Assembly: GCA_013289325.1 (NCBI GenBank)
Contig: JABDAE010000001.1
Span: forward strand, 1-64,000
DNA: 64,000 nt
Source of the DNA: Chlamydiota bacterium
GTDB taxonomy: Bacteria; Chlamydiota; Chlamydiia; Chlamydiales; Parachlamydiaceae
Reading direction: 5' to 3'
Shown here: one piece after another, positions 54,044 to 63,478 of the stretch
Layout: each line of letters begins with the position of its first letter
Position numbering within the stretch: the first letter of the stretch is position 1
Notes under the pieces: model-generated
Database searches by the model: none
What the model was told of the DNA's origin: nothing
Seen by the model: the letters and a program-made list of their open reading frames with translations, nothing else
Translations under genes and position numbers: made by a program

Positions 54044-55027
54044 ATGACTCTTCTCCCTAAAAACAGCGATGGCTGCCCATTCTTACTTCTTGCCCCCATG
54101 GAAGGCATTGGCGATCGCACGTTTCGAAAAGCGATGGCGCAAGCTGCCTGCGGCTTTGATGAAGCTGTCACAGAATTCATTAGCGTCCCTTCCAATGCCC
54201 ATGTAAAAAGTCTTGCAAAAATCTACTTATCAGATGAAACAGCGCCCATTCCCCTTGCCGCACAGATCATGGGAAATGCGCCAGAGCTTATGGCCGCAAT
54301 GACAGAAAGTTTACAAGAAAGAGGGGCCCATCGGATCGATCTCAATTGCGGATGTCCCTCTAATACTGTGACAGGAAGAGGAGCTGGTTCAAGCCTGCTC
54401 AAATGCCCGACATCCCTTTATACCGTTGCAAAATCGATGGTAAAAGCCGCTAAAGTGCCTATCACCTTGAAGATGCGCTCAGGCTTCCAAGACACCTCAC
54501 TTTTTAAAGAAAACCTCTTAGCAGCTCAAGAAAGCGGTGTTCACTACATCACCTTACATCCCAGAACAAAAGAGGATGGATATGGACCTCCCGCTAAATG
54601 GGAACTTATTGCAGAAGCAAAATCGCTTTTAAAAATTCCTGTTGTTGGAAATGGGGATATTCTGACTAAAGAAGATGCGCTTAAAATGCTTAAGATGACA
54701 AAATGCGACGCCCTTATGATCGGCCGCGGCAGCGTCATCAACCCTTTCATTTTTCATGAAATTAAAGCCCACTTTTCTTCATCTAAACATTGTTTAAAGT
54801 GGAAGTCAATCAAGCAATATTTAGACGTCTATTTATCGGAAATTCACCCCGGTAGCCCGATGAAAAATAAGATCAATAAGCTCAAGCAACTCATGAGTTT
54901 TCTATTCAAACGCACACCTAAACTGCTTGAGAAAAGACAAGTGATCTTAACTTCGACTCCAGCTACTCTTGAAGCCTTTATGGAATTTGCCCTTCCCATC
55001 TTACAAGAGTATGGGGAGTGGAATTAG
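54044..55027 (+). CDS. tRNA-dihydrouridine synthase (DusC-like)
   Basis: A 327-residue FMN enzyme that reduces uridines in the tRNA D-loop. FLLLAPMEGIGDRTFRKAM opens the barrel. DLNCGCPSNTVTGRGAGSSLL carries the catalytic cysteine, GVHYITLHPRTK the Arg/His pair and DALMIGRGSVINPFIF the phosphate site. The TVTGRGAG form of the cysteine loop is closer to DusC than DusB. The start lies within the preceding terminator region, so it may have its own weak promoter or be reached by read-through. Confidence 0.85.
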   Translation: MTLLPKNSDGCPFLLLAPMEGIGDRTFRKAMAQAACGFDEAVTEFISVPSNAHVKSLAKIYLSDETAPIPLAAQIMGNAPELMAAMTESLQERGAHRIDLNCGCPSNTVTGRGAGSSLLKCPTSLYTVAKSMVKAAKVPITLKMRSGFQDTSLFKENLLAAQESGVHYITLHPRTKEDGYGPPAKWELIAEAKSLLKIPVVGNGDILTKEDALKMLKMTKCDALMIGRGSVINPFIFHEIKAHFSSSKHCLKWKSIKQYLDVYLSEIHPGSPMKNKINKLKQLMSFLFKRTPKLLEKRQVILTSTPATLEAFMEFALPILQEYGEWN

Positions 55028-55030
55028 ACA

Positions 55031-56656
55031 CTAGCTCGCCTGCTGGACGAGCGGCTTTTCTTCTTTAATTCTAAGTTCTTCTGGAGGCGATGCCGTCTGC
55101 GATGCGACCAGATCCCTGAATTGTCTGCCTAAAGAGCGCGCTGCGCCAATCCAAAAGGCAATGACGCATCCAAGAATTGCCGCAATGTATGGAGAAGAGG
55201 CTTGCAAAGTGGAAAAGATAATCAATAGGCCCTGATGGATAAATGAGCCTCCCGATTTGCCAAACCGAGAGCCAACACCATCGATTGCCGCCTTGCCTTT
55301 AAGCTTACACTCATGGCTAAGTGGGATATAGGCCATCTCTTTTGTGGCATCAAAGACAGAATATTTAGCAGCCTTGCTTAAACAATTTTGCGCGCTGCCA
55401 AAAAAGACAGCAATCGCAAGAGGCGTCATCCCCGTCATCGCCACAATCGTCGCTGCAAATGCTGTTTCCCTAAAGAAGAGGAATGCAAAAAAACCAATAC
55501 TAGTCAAAAGTACAATCACAGGCGTAATCAAGGCTGTCTTTGTCCAGCCATACCGAGATAAAATTTTGGCCATGAAAATAGATGTCGCTGTCGAAACGAT
55601 GCCGATCATAGAAGTTAAATTGTTCATGTAATTATTAAAATCGGACTTGTTCGGATAAAGCTGGCGCAGCTGATCTTTCCATATCACTTCTACAAGGTTA
55701 ATGACGAGGTTATACGCCACAACGATAATTGCAATCCCAATCAGATATTTGGAGTTGGAAAGATAGGAAAAGCTCTCTCGCATCGAGAGTTTTTTGCCCA
55801 TTTTTTTTATTTCCCTTTTATTGTGGTGAAATTCATCAAAGCTTGGATCTGTTAAGACATTGCGATTAATCCAACGAAAAAGACCCATCGTCACAAGGCC
55901 TGATAATACAACCACAGATACTAATACAATCTGCACCTGCTCCCAACTCTCTCGGCCCGCTAAGATCCTCATGTTGACAAAATAGCCTTTGGAAAGAAAG
56001 TTAGAAGCCTGCCCCGCTAATACTGCTGCAAGACATGAGGCAATCGAAAATACGCTATAAAAGCGGCGCGCTTCGGCAATACGCGTCACTTCATTGGCAA
56101 ATCCCCAAAAAAGCACATTTAATACAATGCTGATCCAAAGCTCAGACATCACATAAAACCCTGTAAAAGTCCAATTCCGAAACATCGAAATCAATCCTCT
56201 AAATCCAAGGGGCAAGAGCACTTCTAGTTTATCGGCCAAGGCATGAGGGTGAAAATAATCGCGAAAGGGGTAAAAAATAAATGCAAAAGCTGTGAAACAT
56301 ATTAAAAAACCGGACGTCATGATATAGAAAACGCGCTCTTGACTATAGCGATTAGAGAGCTGAGTGAATAAAAGAGTCAAGAGCACTGCCATTGGAAGCA
56401 GCACCCATACCTTAATAAAAGGGATCACCTCAGCGCCAGATGCTGTGACGACAACAGTATCCTTCATGTTGCGCAGCACACTTGAATTAAAGCAAATCAA
56501 GAAGATCATGAGCATCATTGGAAGAAGTTTTTTAACCTCGTAGGAATAAATAGGCCAAAGGCAAGATCTAACTCTACCAAAGGCTGGCTCAGAAGACCCT
56601 TTTGCTGTTAATCCCGGCGATTTATCTTTTTCACCTGACCATGATTGTTTTGACAT
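55031..56656 (-). CDS. NTT-family nucleotide transporter (copy 2)
   Basis: A 541-residue protein with about twelve membrane helices, of the ATP/ADP translocase (NTT/Tlc) family found in Chlamydiae, Rickettsiales and plastids. The family opening SSVLRNMKDTVVVTASGAEV is present, as are ELWISIVLNVLFWGFAN and KYSVFDATKEMAYIPLS. Relative to its neighbour it lacks one residue after VVTA and is more divergent, so its substrate (ATP/ADP exchange, nucleotide/H+ symport or other) cannot be fixed. A hydrophilic head of 35 residues precedes the first helix. Confidence 0.9.
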   Translation of the reverse strand: MSKQSWSGEKDKSPGLTAKGSSEPAFGRVRSCLWPIYSYEVKKLLPMMLMIFLICFNSSVLRNMKDTVVVTASGAEVIPFIKVWVLLPMAVLLTLLFTQLSNRYSQERVFYIMTSGFLICFTAFAFIFYPFRDYFHPHALADKLEVLLPLGFRGLISMFRNWTFTGFYVMSELWISIVLNVLFWGFANEVTRIAEARRFYSVFSIASCLAAVLAGQASNFLSKGYFVNMRILAGRESWEQVQIVLVSVVVLSGLVTMGLFRWINRNVLTDPSFDEFHHNKREIKKMGKKLSMRESFSYLSNSKYLIGIAIIVVAYNLVINLVEVIWKDQLRQLYPNKSDFNNYMNNLTSMIGIVSTATSIFMAKILSRYGWTKTALITPVIVLLTSIGFFAFLFFRETAFAATIVAMTGMTPLAIAVFFGSAQNCLSKAAKYSVFDATKEMAYIPLSHECKLKGKAAIDGVGSRFGKSGGSFIHQGLLIIFSTLQASSPYIAAILGCVIAFWIGAARSLGRQFRDLVASQTASPPEELRIKEEKPLVQQAS

Positions 56657-56722
56657 CTACAAACCCTTGTTAAAGAAAGCATTATAAACTAATACGAATT
56701 TAAATTCAATACATTTTTATTA

Positions 56723-56750
56723 TACCGAAAGTATTTCAAAATTTGGGTAT
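56723..56750 (+). repeat. Imperfect palindromic repeat, copy 3
   Basis: ATACCGAAAGTATTTC then AAAATTTGGGTA, nearly identical to 39279-39306. It fills the gap between the two NTT genes and ends on the stop codon of the upstream one. Confidence 0.6.
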
Positions 56751-58312
56751 TAGACACGCGAAATCTGTGGAATATTTTCTCTTTCCTCTGCGCCAGAAAG
56801 TACTTTAAATCCTTTGCCAAGCTCACGAGTTGCGACGATCCATCCTCCTATCACAATAAATAGGACCGCAGCCACGTAAGGGACGCTTGCCGTAATCGTT
56901 GAAAATGATACAATAAGCACTTGATGAATGATAGAACCGCCTGATTTGCCAAGGCGTGAACAAATTCCATCTACTACAGGTTTGCCTTTTAGTTGATCGC
57001 TTCTACTTAAAGGAACAAATGCCATCTCTTTTGTGGCATCAAAGACAGAGTATTTGGCAGCCCGACACATCACATTTTGCGCCGAACCAAAAAACACCAC
57101 TAAAACTAATGGAGCCACGCCAAATAATTCCATCACCATAAACGCCATGTCCCCTTTGGCAAAGAAAAAGCCAAAAAAACCAATGCTTGTGATCAACAAA
57201 ACAGCAGGCGTTAACATCGCTGTAAATGTCCAGCCACATTTTCTAATCGAATTTCCGGAGATTAATAAAGCAGAAAGGGTGGCAAAAATGCCAATGACAG
57301 TTGTCACATGGCTCATATAGATGTTATAATCTGCAGGGTTTGGATAAAGAGCGCGCATCTCATGCTTCCATACAACTTCAACGAGATTGATGACTAGATT
57401 ATAAGAGAGAACAATCAGCGCGATACACATCATGTAACGAGAGCTAAACAAATATCCAAAACTTTCCTTCAAAGATAACTTACCAGATGTAGGTTTTTTC
57501 TTTTCCTCAATACTCTGATCCAAACTGCCATTAAGGTCGCCTTCATCGAATAAGATCGATCGATTAAGCCATCTAAATATCGCCATGGCCGCAAAGCCTG
57601 CCATAAGCACTAGTACAATCAACATCACCATCGATTGCTCCCATGCATCGTTTCCAAAGGGAAGGTCATCGCGAAATGGCAGACTTGAGAGCCAAATGGA
57701 GGCCCCTCCCGCTGCAACACCTGATAGATTGGCGCCAATTCCAAAAAGTCCATAAAAGCGTTTTGCTTCTTTAAGCTGTGTGATTTGATTGGCAAAACCC
57801 CAAAATAGCATGGATACAATGATGTTGCTCCAAAGCTCTGCCATGACGTAAAAGGAAGTAAAAGTCCAGTTGCGCAGCATCGCCACCATCCCCTTAAATC
57901 CATGAGGTAAAACGGCCTGTAAGCGATCGGCTAATTCATCAGGATGTAGTGACTGCCGAAACGGATATAAAATGGTGACAAACACGAAGAAATATCCAAG
58001 AAAAATCGAAAGCATCACATAAAACACTCTTTCGCGCTGCAATCGATTTGAAAGTCTTGTAAAGATAAACGTGAGCAAAATGGCCCCAGGCAACATGACC
58101 CATACTTTAATGAAAGGGATCACCTCGGCACCGGAAGATTTGGCAGTCACAACCAAAGTGTCTTTCATAATTCTTAACACATTATAATCAAATGAGATAA
58201 GAAAGAAAATGCAAAGCATTGGCATGAGTTTTTTTAGCTCGTAGCCATGAACTGGCCAAAGAGCCGCTCGCCAGCGACTAAATTCTTTTGGAGAAGCCGT
58301 TGACAATGACAT
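56750..58312 (-). CDS. NTT-family nucleotide transporter (copy 1), probably ATP/ADP type
   Basis: A 520-residue paralogue of the adjacent transporter. The opening YNVLRIMKDTLVVTAKSSGA and IPFIKVWVMLP fit the energy-parasite ATP/ADP exchangers such as Npt1, which import host ATP for ADP. ELWSNIIVSMLFWGFAN and KYSVFDATKEMAFVPLS match the sister copy. An AAGGTG site precedes the ATG, and a TATAAT-like element (minus strand, about 58334) lies in the 150-base leader before pgk. Confidence 0.9.
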   Translation of the reverse strand: MSLSTASPKEFSRWRAALWPVHGYELKKLMPMLCIFFLISFDYNVLRIMKDTLVVTAKSSGAEVIPFIKVWVMLPGAILLTFIFTRLSNRLQRERVFYVMLSIFLGYFFVFVTILYPFRQSLHPDELADRLQAVLPHGFKGMVAMLRNWTFTSFYVMAELWSNIIVSMLFWGFANQITQLKEAKRFYGLFGIGANLSGVAAGGASIWLSSLPFRDDLPFGNDAWEQSMVMLIVLVLMAGFAAMAIFRWLNRSILFDEGDLNGSLDQSIEEKKKPTSGKLSLKESFGYLFSSRYMMCIALIVLSYNLVINLVEVVWKHEMRALYPNPADYNIYMSHVTTVIGIFATLSALLISGNSIRKCGWTFTAMLTPAVLLITSIGFFGFFFAKGDMAFMVMELFGVAPLVLVVFFGSAQNVMCRAAKYSVFDATKEMAFVPLSRSDQLKGKPVVDGICSRLGKSGGSIIHQVLIVSFSTITASVPYVAAVLFIVIGGWIVATRELGKGFKVLSGAEERENIPQISRV

Positions 58313-58462
58313 TTAACACCTTTCGGTATATTATACTAAAACTATTTATTGAAACGTTTTTTGTATAATTATTTTAAAACAAATTCACAACTTATTTTCG
58401 CAATAAAACATCTAAATAAAAACAATACACAAATCCCAACTTTAATACAAGAAAATATCTTA

Positions 58463-59671
58463 TTATTCCAAAATAGCGATACCCGGCAACGTCCCATGTT
58501 CAATATATTCAAGGGAAGCGCCTCCTCCAGTGGATAGATAGGTCATCTTATCTGCCACCCCGCACGCCTCAATTGCTGCAACTGAATCGCCACCACCAAT
58601 AATCGTTTTAAGATTTGGTAACGTCGCCAAAAGGTGCCCAATGGCAAAGGTGCCTTTTTCAAAGGGGGGGATTTCAAACACACCCATTGGGCCATTCCAA
58701 AATAAAGTCTTAGCTGTTTTGATTGCCCCTGCAAAAAGATCGATTGTGCTTGGGCCGATATCCACCCCTTTAAAACCTTCGGCAATCCCCTCTTTAACAC
58801 TTATAATTTTGCATGCAGAATTTCTTGCAATTTTGTCGCATACCACAATATCGACTGGTAAAATAAGGCGCGCTCTTTTGTTTTTACAATCGGCAAGTAA
58901 AGATTTGGCCTTTGGAATAAACGCCTCTTCAACAAGAGAGTCTCCAATTGCAAAACCTTGTGCCTTTAAGAAGGTATAGGCCATCCCTCCCCCAATTAAC
59001 AAGAGGTCTGCCTTATTCAATAAAGCCTCAATCACGCCCCATTTTGTAGAAATCTTAGCGCCGCCAATAAGAGCACAAAAGGGCCGAGTAGGATGGGTCA
59101 TGGCTTCATCTAAAAATTTCACTTCTTTCTCAAGTAAAAACCCAGCAGCTGCCTTTCCTTGGAAGCATTTAGGCACCTCCACAACTGAGGCGTGAGGGCG
59201 GTGGGACGATCCGAAGGCCTCGTTGACATAATAATTGCCAAAAGAGCTAAGCGTCTTGACAAATTTTGAGTGGTTGCTTGGCTTTTCTTCTTCGGGATCA
59301 AATCTTAAGTTTTCAAGTAAGACAATTTGTCCAGGTTTTAACCCCTCCACAATTTTTTTTGCAGATTCACCCACACAATCTGAGGCCATCATCACCTCTT
59401 TTCCAAGCAGTAGAGATAGGCGACTTGCGCAAGGTTTAAGTGAAAAAGAAGATCGCTTTTCTGAAGAAGCCGGCAAAATGGGCCTTCCTAAGTGACTCAT
59501 CAACACAAGAGATGCGCCTTGATCTAAGACATATTGAATAGATGGAAGCGAGGCGACAATACGGGTATCGTCTGCGATATTGCCGTCTTTGTCTAAAGGA
59601 ACATTAAAATCAACGCGCATTAAAACTTTTTTGTTTTGCAGCGGAAGATCTGTTAGGGAAAGAGCTTTCAT
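58463..59671 (-). CDS. pgk: Phosphoglycerate kinase
   Basis: A 402-residue glycolytic enzyme. KKVLMRVDFNVPLDKDG opens domain 1, SSHRPHASVVEVPK and GGAKISTKWGVIEALL are the substrate and hinge blocks, and IGGGDSVAAIEACG is the nucleotide-binding C-terminal motif. Length is normal. It is transcribed alone from 59700-59728 and may read into the nucleotide transporter. Confidence 0.96.
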   Translation of the reverse strand: MKALSLTDLPLQNKKVLMRVDFNVPLDKDGNIADDTRIVASLPSIQYVLDQGASLVLMSHLGRPILPASSEKRSSFSLKPCASRLSLLLGKEVMMASDCVGESAKKIVEGLKPGQIVLLENLRFDPEEEKPSNHSKFVKTLSSFGNYYVNEAFGSSHRPHASVVEVPKCFQGKAAAGFLLEKEVKFLDEAMTHPTRPFCALIGGAKISTKWGVIEALLNKADLLLIGGGMAYTFLKAQGFAIGDSLVEEAFIPKAKSLLADCKNKRARLILPVDIVVCDKIARNSACKIISVKEGIAEGFKGVDIGPSTIDLFAGAIKTAKTLFWNGPMGVFEIPPFEKGTFAIGHLLATLPNLKTIIGGGDSVAAIEACGVADKMTYLSTGGGASLEYIEHGTLPGIAILE

Positions 59672-59699
59672 TAAAAGCCTTAAACTCCAAGTTACAAGC

Positions 59700-59728
59700 A
59701 GTTTGCCTTAAAAAAAATTGAAAGTCAA
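59700..59728 (-). promoter_or_regulatory. Candidate pgk promoter
   Basis: On the minus strand, TTGACT (59728-59723), 17 bases and CAAACT (59705-59700), about 28 bases before the ATG at 59671. Confidence 0.4.
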
Positions 59729-59745
59729 CCACAACTTTTATCCGT

Positions 59746-59774
59746 TTGACAGAAAATCATCACTTTCATACACT
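59746..59774 (+). promoter_or_regulatory. Promoter of the metal-transport operon
   Basis: A perfect TTGACA (59746-59751), 17 bases and TACACT (59769-59774). The start point would give a leader of about 20 bases. No obvious Zur or MntR palindrome was recognised over it. Confidence 0.6.
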
Positions 59775-59803
59775 TATGGCGCATTTATACTGAAGGCCAT
59801 TAA

Positions 59804-60670
59804 TTGAACTTTTTTAAGACAACGCTACTTTCCATTCCCCTCTTTTTGATATTTCAGCTATCGCTTATGGCAAACGCTCCTTCTAATCATGTTTTAGTCA
59901 GCGTTGCCCCACATAAATTTTTTGTCGAAAGAATTGCAAAAGACACAGTCACTGTGTTATTAATGGTGCCGGCAGGCGCAAGTGCGCACACATTTGAGCC
60001 GACATTTAAGCAAATGCTGCAAGCGGCAAAGGCAAATCTTTGGTTTTCCGTTGGTGAAGGCTTTGAAGAAAGGGCCATTAAGTCGTTAAAATCCCATAAC
60101 TCTGGCTTAGAAATTGTAGATCTTAGAAGTGGTGTCGATATGATCGTGGCAGATCCAGAAACGGGAGCTTGCCCCTGCTGCCTTAAAAGTGGTCAAGATT
60201 TGCATATTTGGCTAAGCGCCCGGCAAGCTAAAACTCAAAGTAAAACAATTGCAAACGCCCTATCTGTCAAATATCCAGAAAATAAGACTCTCTACCAAGA
60301 AAATCTAGCCCTTTTTATTAAGGAATTAGACGATTTAGATGTAAAAATAGGATCACTTCTTAAGAACTTAAAAAAACGGACGATCTTAGTTTCACACCCA
60401 GCTTACGCCTACTTTTGTAGAGATTATCACTTAAAACAGCTATCAATTGAATTTGAAGGCAAAGACCCAACGCCCTACCAGCTGACAAAAATCCTTCAGC
60501 TTGCCAAATCGGCCTCCATTTCAAGAATATACATACAGCCGCAATATAGCAGTAAAGGCGCCCACCTATTTGCAAAAGAGCTAACGGCCGATATCATCAC
60601 CTTAGACCCCTATGCTGAAAATTTCATTGAGAGTATGCTAAAGATTGCGCAAGAATTTTCTAAAAATTAG
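59804..60670 (+). CDS. znuA: ZnuA/TroA-type metal-binding lipoprotein-like protein
   Basis: A 288-residue periplasmic solute-binding protein for Zn2+ or Mn2+. TTG at 59804 is the start, because AAGG lies upstream and it alone supplies the signal peptide (residues 1-24). Metal ligands fit the cluster A-I pattern: His62 (SAHTFEP), His134 (DLHIW), His198 (VSHPAY) and Asp268 (TLDPY). Where zinc-specific ZnuA proteins have a His-rich loop, this one has a Cys motif, GACPCC at 121-126. It is followed by an ATPase and a permease gene. Confidence 0.85.
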   Translation: MNFFKTTLLSIPLFLIFQLSLMANAPSNHVLVSVAPHKFFVERIAKDTVTVLLMVPAGASAHTFEPTFKQMLQAAKANLWFSVGEGFEERAIKSLKSHNSGLEIVDLRSGVDMIVADPETGACPCCLKSGQDLHIWLSARQAKTQSKTIANALSVKYPENKTLYQENLALFIKELDDLDVKIGSLLKNLKKRTILVSHPAYAYFCRDYHLKQLSIEFEGKDPTPYQLTKILQLAKSASISRIYIQPQYSSKGAHLFAKELTADIITLDPYAENFIESMLKIAQEFSKN

Positions 60671-60685
60671 AAGTCTATAATCAAA

Positions 60686-61429
60686 ATGAGTAAAGCGCCC
60701 TCCGTCTTACAACTAAATCGCCTCCATTTTTCCTATGAAGATACCCTCGTCCTTAAAGACATCTCATTTCAAATTGAGGAAGGGGAATTTGTCGGCATCA
60801 TCGGCCCAAATGGAGGGGGCAAGACAACACTTTTAAAACTGATTTTAGGTTTTTTAAGACCTAATTCTGGAGAAATTTTTGTCTTTGGAAAAGAGGCGGG
60901 AAAATCCTCTTGTACAATTGCCTACGTGCCTCAATCAGCTCGCTTTGATAAACAATTTCCCATCTCCGTCTTAGAACTTGTCTTGCAAGGGCGCCTTGCC
61001 CATCTTCCCTGGTATGGACAATTTAGTAAAAAAGATACAGCGGCAGCACTTGTTGCTATAGAACAAGTGGGCCTCATGGATCATAGAAAAAAAGCTTTCG
61101 GAAGCCTTTCAGGGGGACAAGCGCAGCGCGCATTAATTGCAAGAGCTCTTGCCTCGCATCCACAACTTCTCTTGCTCGATGAGCCCACTGCAAGTGTAGA
61201 TCAAGAAGCGGCCGCAGAAATTTATTCTATCTTAAAGACTTTGCAGGGAAAAATCACGATCGTCATGGTGACGCATCACCTTCAGGCAGCTGTTGAGCTA
61301 GTGGATAAAGTAATCTGCGTTGAGCAAACGGCAAGAGTCATTGAGCCAAGGCAAATTTGCGAGCATTTTACGTTAGGTCTTTACCATGGACCGCTCCTTG
61401 TTCTCAAAAAACACGGAAGAGCTTCATGA
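60686..61429 (+). CDS. znuC: Metal ABC transporter ATPase
   Basis: A 247-residue ABC ATPase with Walker A GPNGGGKTTLL, Q-loop AYVPQSARFD, signature LSGGQAQRALIARAL and Walker B LLLLDEPTASVD. It lies 15 bases after the binding protein gene and overlaps the permease start as ATGA. Zinc versus manganese cannot be distinguished. Confidence 0.92.
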   Translation: MSKAPSVLQLNRLHFSYEDTLVLKDISFQIEEGEFVGIIGPNGGGKTTLLKLILGFLRPNSGEIFVFGKEAGKSSCTIAYVPQSARFDKQFPISVLELVLQGRLAHLPWYGQFSKKDTAAALVAIEQVGLMDHRKKAFGSLSGGQAQRALIARALASHPQLLLLDEPTASVDQEAAAEIYSILKTLQGKITIVMVTHHLQAAVELVDKVICVEQTARVIEPRQICEHFTLGLYHGPLLVLKKHGRAS

Positions 61430-62262
61430 TCTCATTTTTAGAGGCTCTTTACCTAAATCCCCTGCTCCTTTCAGCAGTCATTGCAGGACTTGCCTCATCT
61501 GTGGTAAGTGGCATTATCGGTTCATACGTCGTCGTCAAAAGAATCGTATTTATTAGCGGAAGTATCTCCCACTCCGTTCTTGGTGGCATTGGCTTTTGCC
61601 TTTGGCTTGAAAGAGCCAAAGGGATCACCTGGATCTCCCCTTTAGAGGGAGCGCTTCTTTCAGGAATTCTTTCAGCCCTCATTATCGGATGGATTCATCT
61701 TTATTATCGACAAAGGGAAGACTCGGTCATAGCGGCGCTTTGGTCCATTGGAATGGCTATCGGCATTCTCTTTATTTCCCAAACACCCGGATTTAATGTC
61801 GAGCTGACCAATTTTTTAATCGGCAATATTTTGTGGGTATCTAAAACAGATCTTTACATCCTCTTTGCACTTGATCTTTTTATTTTGCTTTGTGTTGCGT
61901 GTATGCATAAACGCTTTTTAGCGATCTGCTTTGACGATGAACAAGCGGCATTACAAGGCTTAAAAGTTAAAGCCCTTTATCTATTCTTGCTCGTGTTAAT
62001 TGCAGTCTCTATTGTCCTCTTGATTCAGGTTGTGGGGATCATCCTCGTGATGACCATGCTCACAATCCCTGCTGCCATTGCCAACCTTTTCACCTCTTGC
62101 CTATCTTTTGTCATGGCATGGGCAGTCTTTATTAGCTGTCTTCTTTGTTTTAGCGGCACAGCCCTTGCCTACCATCTCGATTGGCCAGCAGGTGCCACCA
62201 TCGCGCTGCTAGCCGGGATTGCGTATGTCGCCACCTTGATTGCCCAAAAATTTCTTAAGTGA
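61426..62262 (+). CDS. znuB: Metal ABC transporter permease
   Basis: A 278-residue ABC-3-family permease with about eight helices. ATG 61426 overlaps the ATPase stop, and a longer frame upstream lies inside the ATPase gene. SGSISHSVLGGIGFCLWL is the conserved cytoplasmic block, and VVGIILVMTMLTIPAAIANL the C-terminal one. Confidence 0.9.
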   Translation: MISFLEALYLNPLLLSAVIAGLASSVVSGIIGSYVVVKRIVFISGSISHSVLGGIGFCLWLERAKGITWISPLEGALLSGILSALIIGWIHLYYRQREDSVIAALWSIGMAIGILFISQTPGFNVELTNFLIGNILWVSKTDLYILFALDLFILLCVACMHKRFLAICFDDEQAALQGLKVKALYLFLLVLIAVSIVLLIQVVGIILVMTMLTIPAAIANLFTSCLSFVMAWAVFISCLLCFSGTALAYHLDWPAGATIALLAGIAYVATLIAQKFLK

Positions 62263-62274
62263 AATAAAAGAAAA

Positions 62275-62997
62275 ATGGGAGCGCAAAACATATCAACAAA
62301 CAAAAAGACCTTCTTTATTCTGTGGGTCTTATGTATCATTGGTTCATGGTCTGTTCTTCCTTATATTCAGTATCTAAGGATATTGCCGGGCACTGTTTCT
62401 ATGTGGAACGTATTCCTCTTGGGAACTGTCCAGAGCGCTCTCTTTTTTGGACTTATTTGTTGGCTTAGTTTTAAGATTTTGCCTAAGACAGATCTTTGCC
62501 CGTTTCTTTTTAGAAGTTTTTTCAAGCAAATTGCCACCCCGGCAGTTATTTCGGGATTATTGGTTGGGAGTACAATTTTCTTCTTTGATAAAACAGTCTT
62601 TCACAGCTCTCTTCTTTCAGAGTTCCCTGTCCATCCCCCATTTTGGGTAGGGGCGTTAGCCTCTATTTATGGTGGCGTTAACGAAGAAGTTTTATTAAGG
62701 CTTTTTCTTTTCACGCTCATTTATTTGCTCTTTGGCAAAGCCATCAAGATACGTGGAGATAACAGATTATCCATTTTGTGGAGTGTAAATCTTTTAGTAG
62801 CACTTCTTTTTGGGATGGGTCATCTGCCAGCGGCTTTCAAACTTGCGCCTCCATCTACCTTTGAGATCTTTCGCGTTTTGTTTCTCAATGGAATTGCAGG
62901 GGTTGTCTTTGGTTGGTTGTATTGGTCTAAAGGACTTTGGACGGCTATTGCCGCTCATTTTGTAGCGGATCTCGTGATTCATGTATTTTTGATTTAG
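62275..62997 (+). CDS. CPBP-family intramembrane metalloprotease
   Basis: A 240-residue membrane protein with the CPBP/CAAX-protease motifs: EExxxR at Glu137-Glu138 and Arg142 (NEEVLLRLF), a His in FGMGHLPAA and another in IAAHFVADL. It follows the metal permease by 12 bases and probably shares its transcript. Family members act as proteases or scaffold proteins. The target is unknown. Confidence 0.8.
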   Translation: MGAQNISTNKKTFFILWVLCIIGSWSVLPYIQYLRILPGTVSMWNVFLLGTVQSALFFGLICWLSFKILPKTDLCPFLFRSFFKQIATPAVISGLLVGSTIFFFDKTVFHSSLLSEFPVHPPFWVGALASIYGGVNEEVLLRLFLFTLIYLLFGKAIKIRGDNRLSILWSVNLLVALLFGMGHLPAAFKLAPPSTFEIFRVLFLNGIAGVVFGWLYWSKGLWTAIAAHFVADLVIHVFLI

Positions 62998-63063
62998 CCG
63001 TTGGTATTCTCCTTCTTTTTGCGCTACCATCCATACCGCCATCTATAATAGACTTTTTTCCAC

Positions 63064-63093
63064 TTGCGAAATATATGCTCATTTAGGCATAAT
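63064..63093 (+). promoter_or_regulatory. Promoter of the HigBA-type module
   Basis: TTGCGA (63064-63069), 18 bases and CATAAT (63088-63093), with an AGAGGA ribosome site before the ATG at 63120. Confidence 0.4.
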
Positions 63094-63119
63094 AAGATTA
63101 GTAAGACAGAGGACAGCTA

Positions 63120-63476
63120 ATGAAACGACTTTTCTGGATTGGATCGAGCCGCGAAGACCTCAAGCAGTTCCCCGATGAAGTTCAAGATGAAATGGGGTAC
63201 GGCTTATATCTTGCGCAAATGGGTGATAGGCACAACCATGCAAAAACTCTTAGCGGGTTAGGCAATGCCAAAGTGATCGAGCTTCGTGAAAACGACAGAT
63301 CGGGAACCTACAGAGTGATTTATACAGTTGAAATGGCTGATTTTATTTTTGTGCTACATGCCTTTCAGAAAAAATCAAAAAGCGGCATCGCAACGCCTAA
63401 GCAAGAGATCGATTTGCTTAAGCGTCGTTTAAAAGAAGCTGACGCCCTTTATAAAGAATTAAAAGGAGAAAAGTAG
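63120..63476 (+). CDS. RelE/HigB-like toxin (phage Gp49 family)
   Basis: A 118-residue toxin of the PF05973 type. LKQFPDEVQDEMGYGLYLAQ and AKVIELRENDRSGTYRVIYT are the family core, and FIFVLHAFQKKSKSGIATPK is the C-terminal strand. The toxin gene comes first, as in higBA modules. Two bases separate it from the antitoxin. Confidence 0.85.
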   Translation: MKRLFWIGSSREDLKQFPDEVQDEMGYGLYLAQMGDRHNHAKTLSGLGNAKVIELRENDRSGTYRVIYTVEMADFIFVLHAFQKKSKSGIATPKQEIDLLKRRLKEADALYKELKGEK

Positions 63477-63478
63477 TT

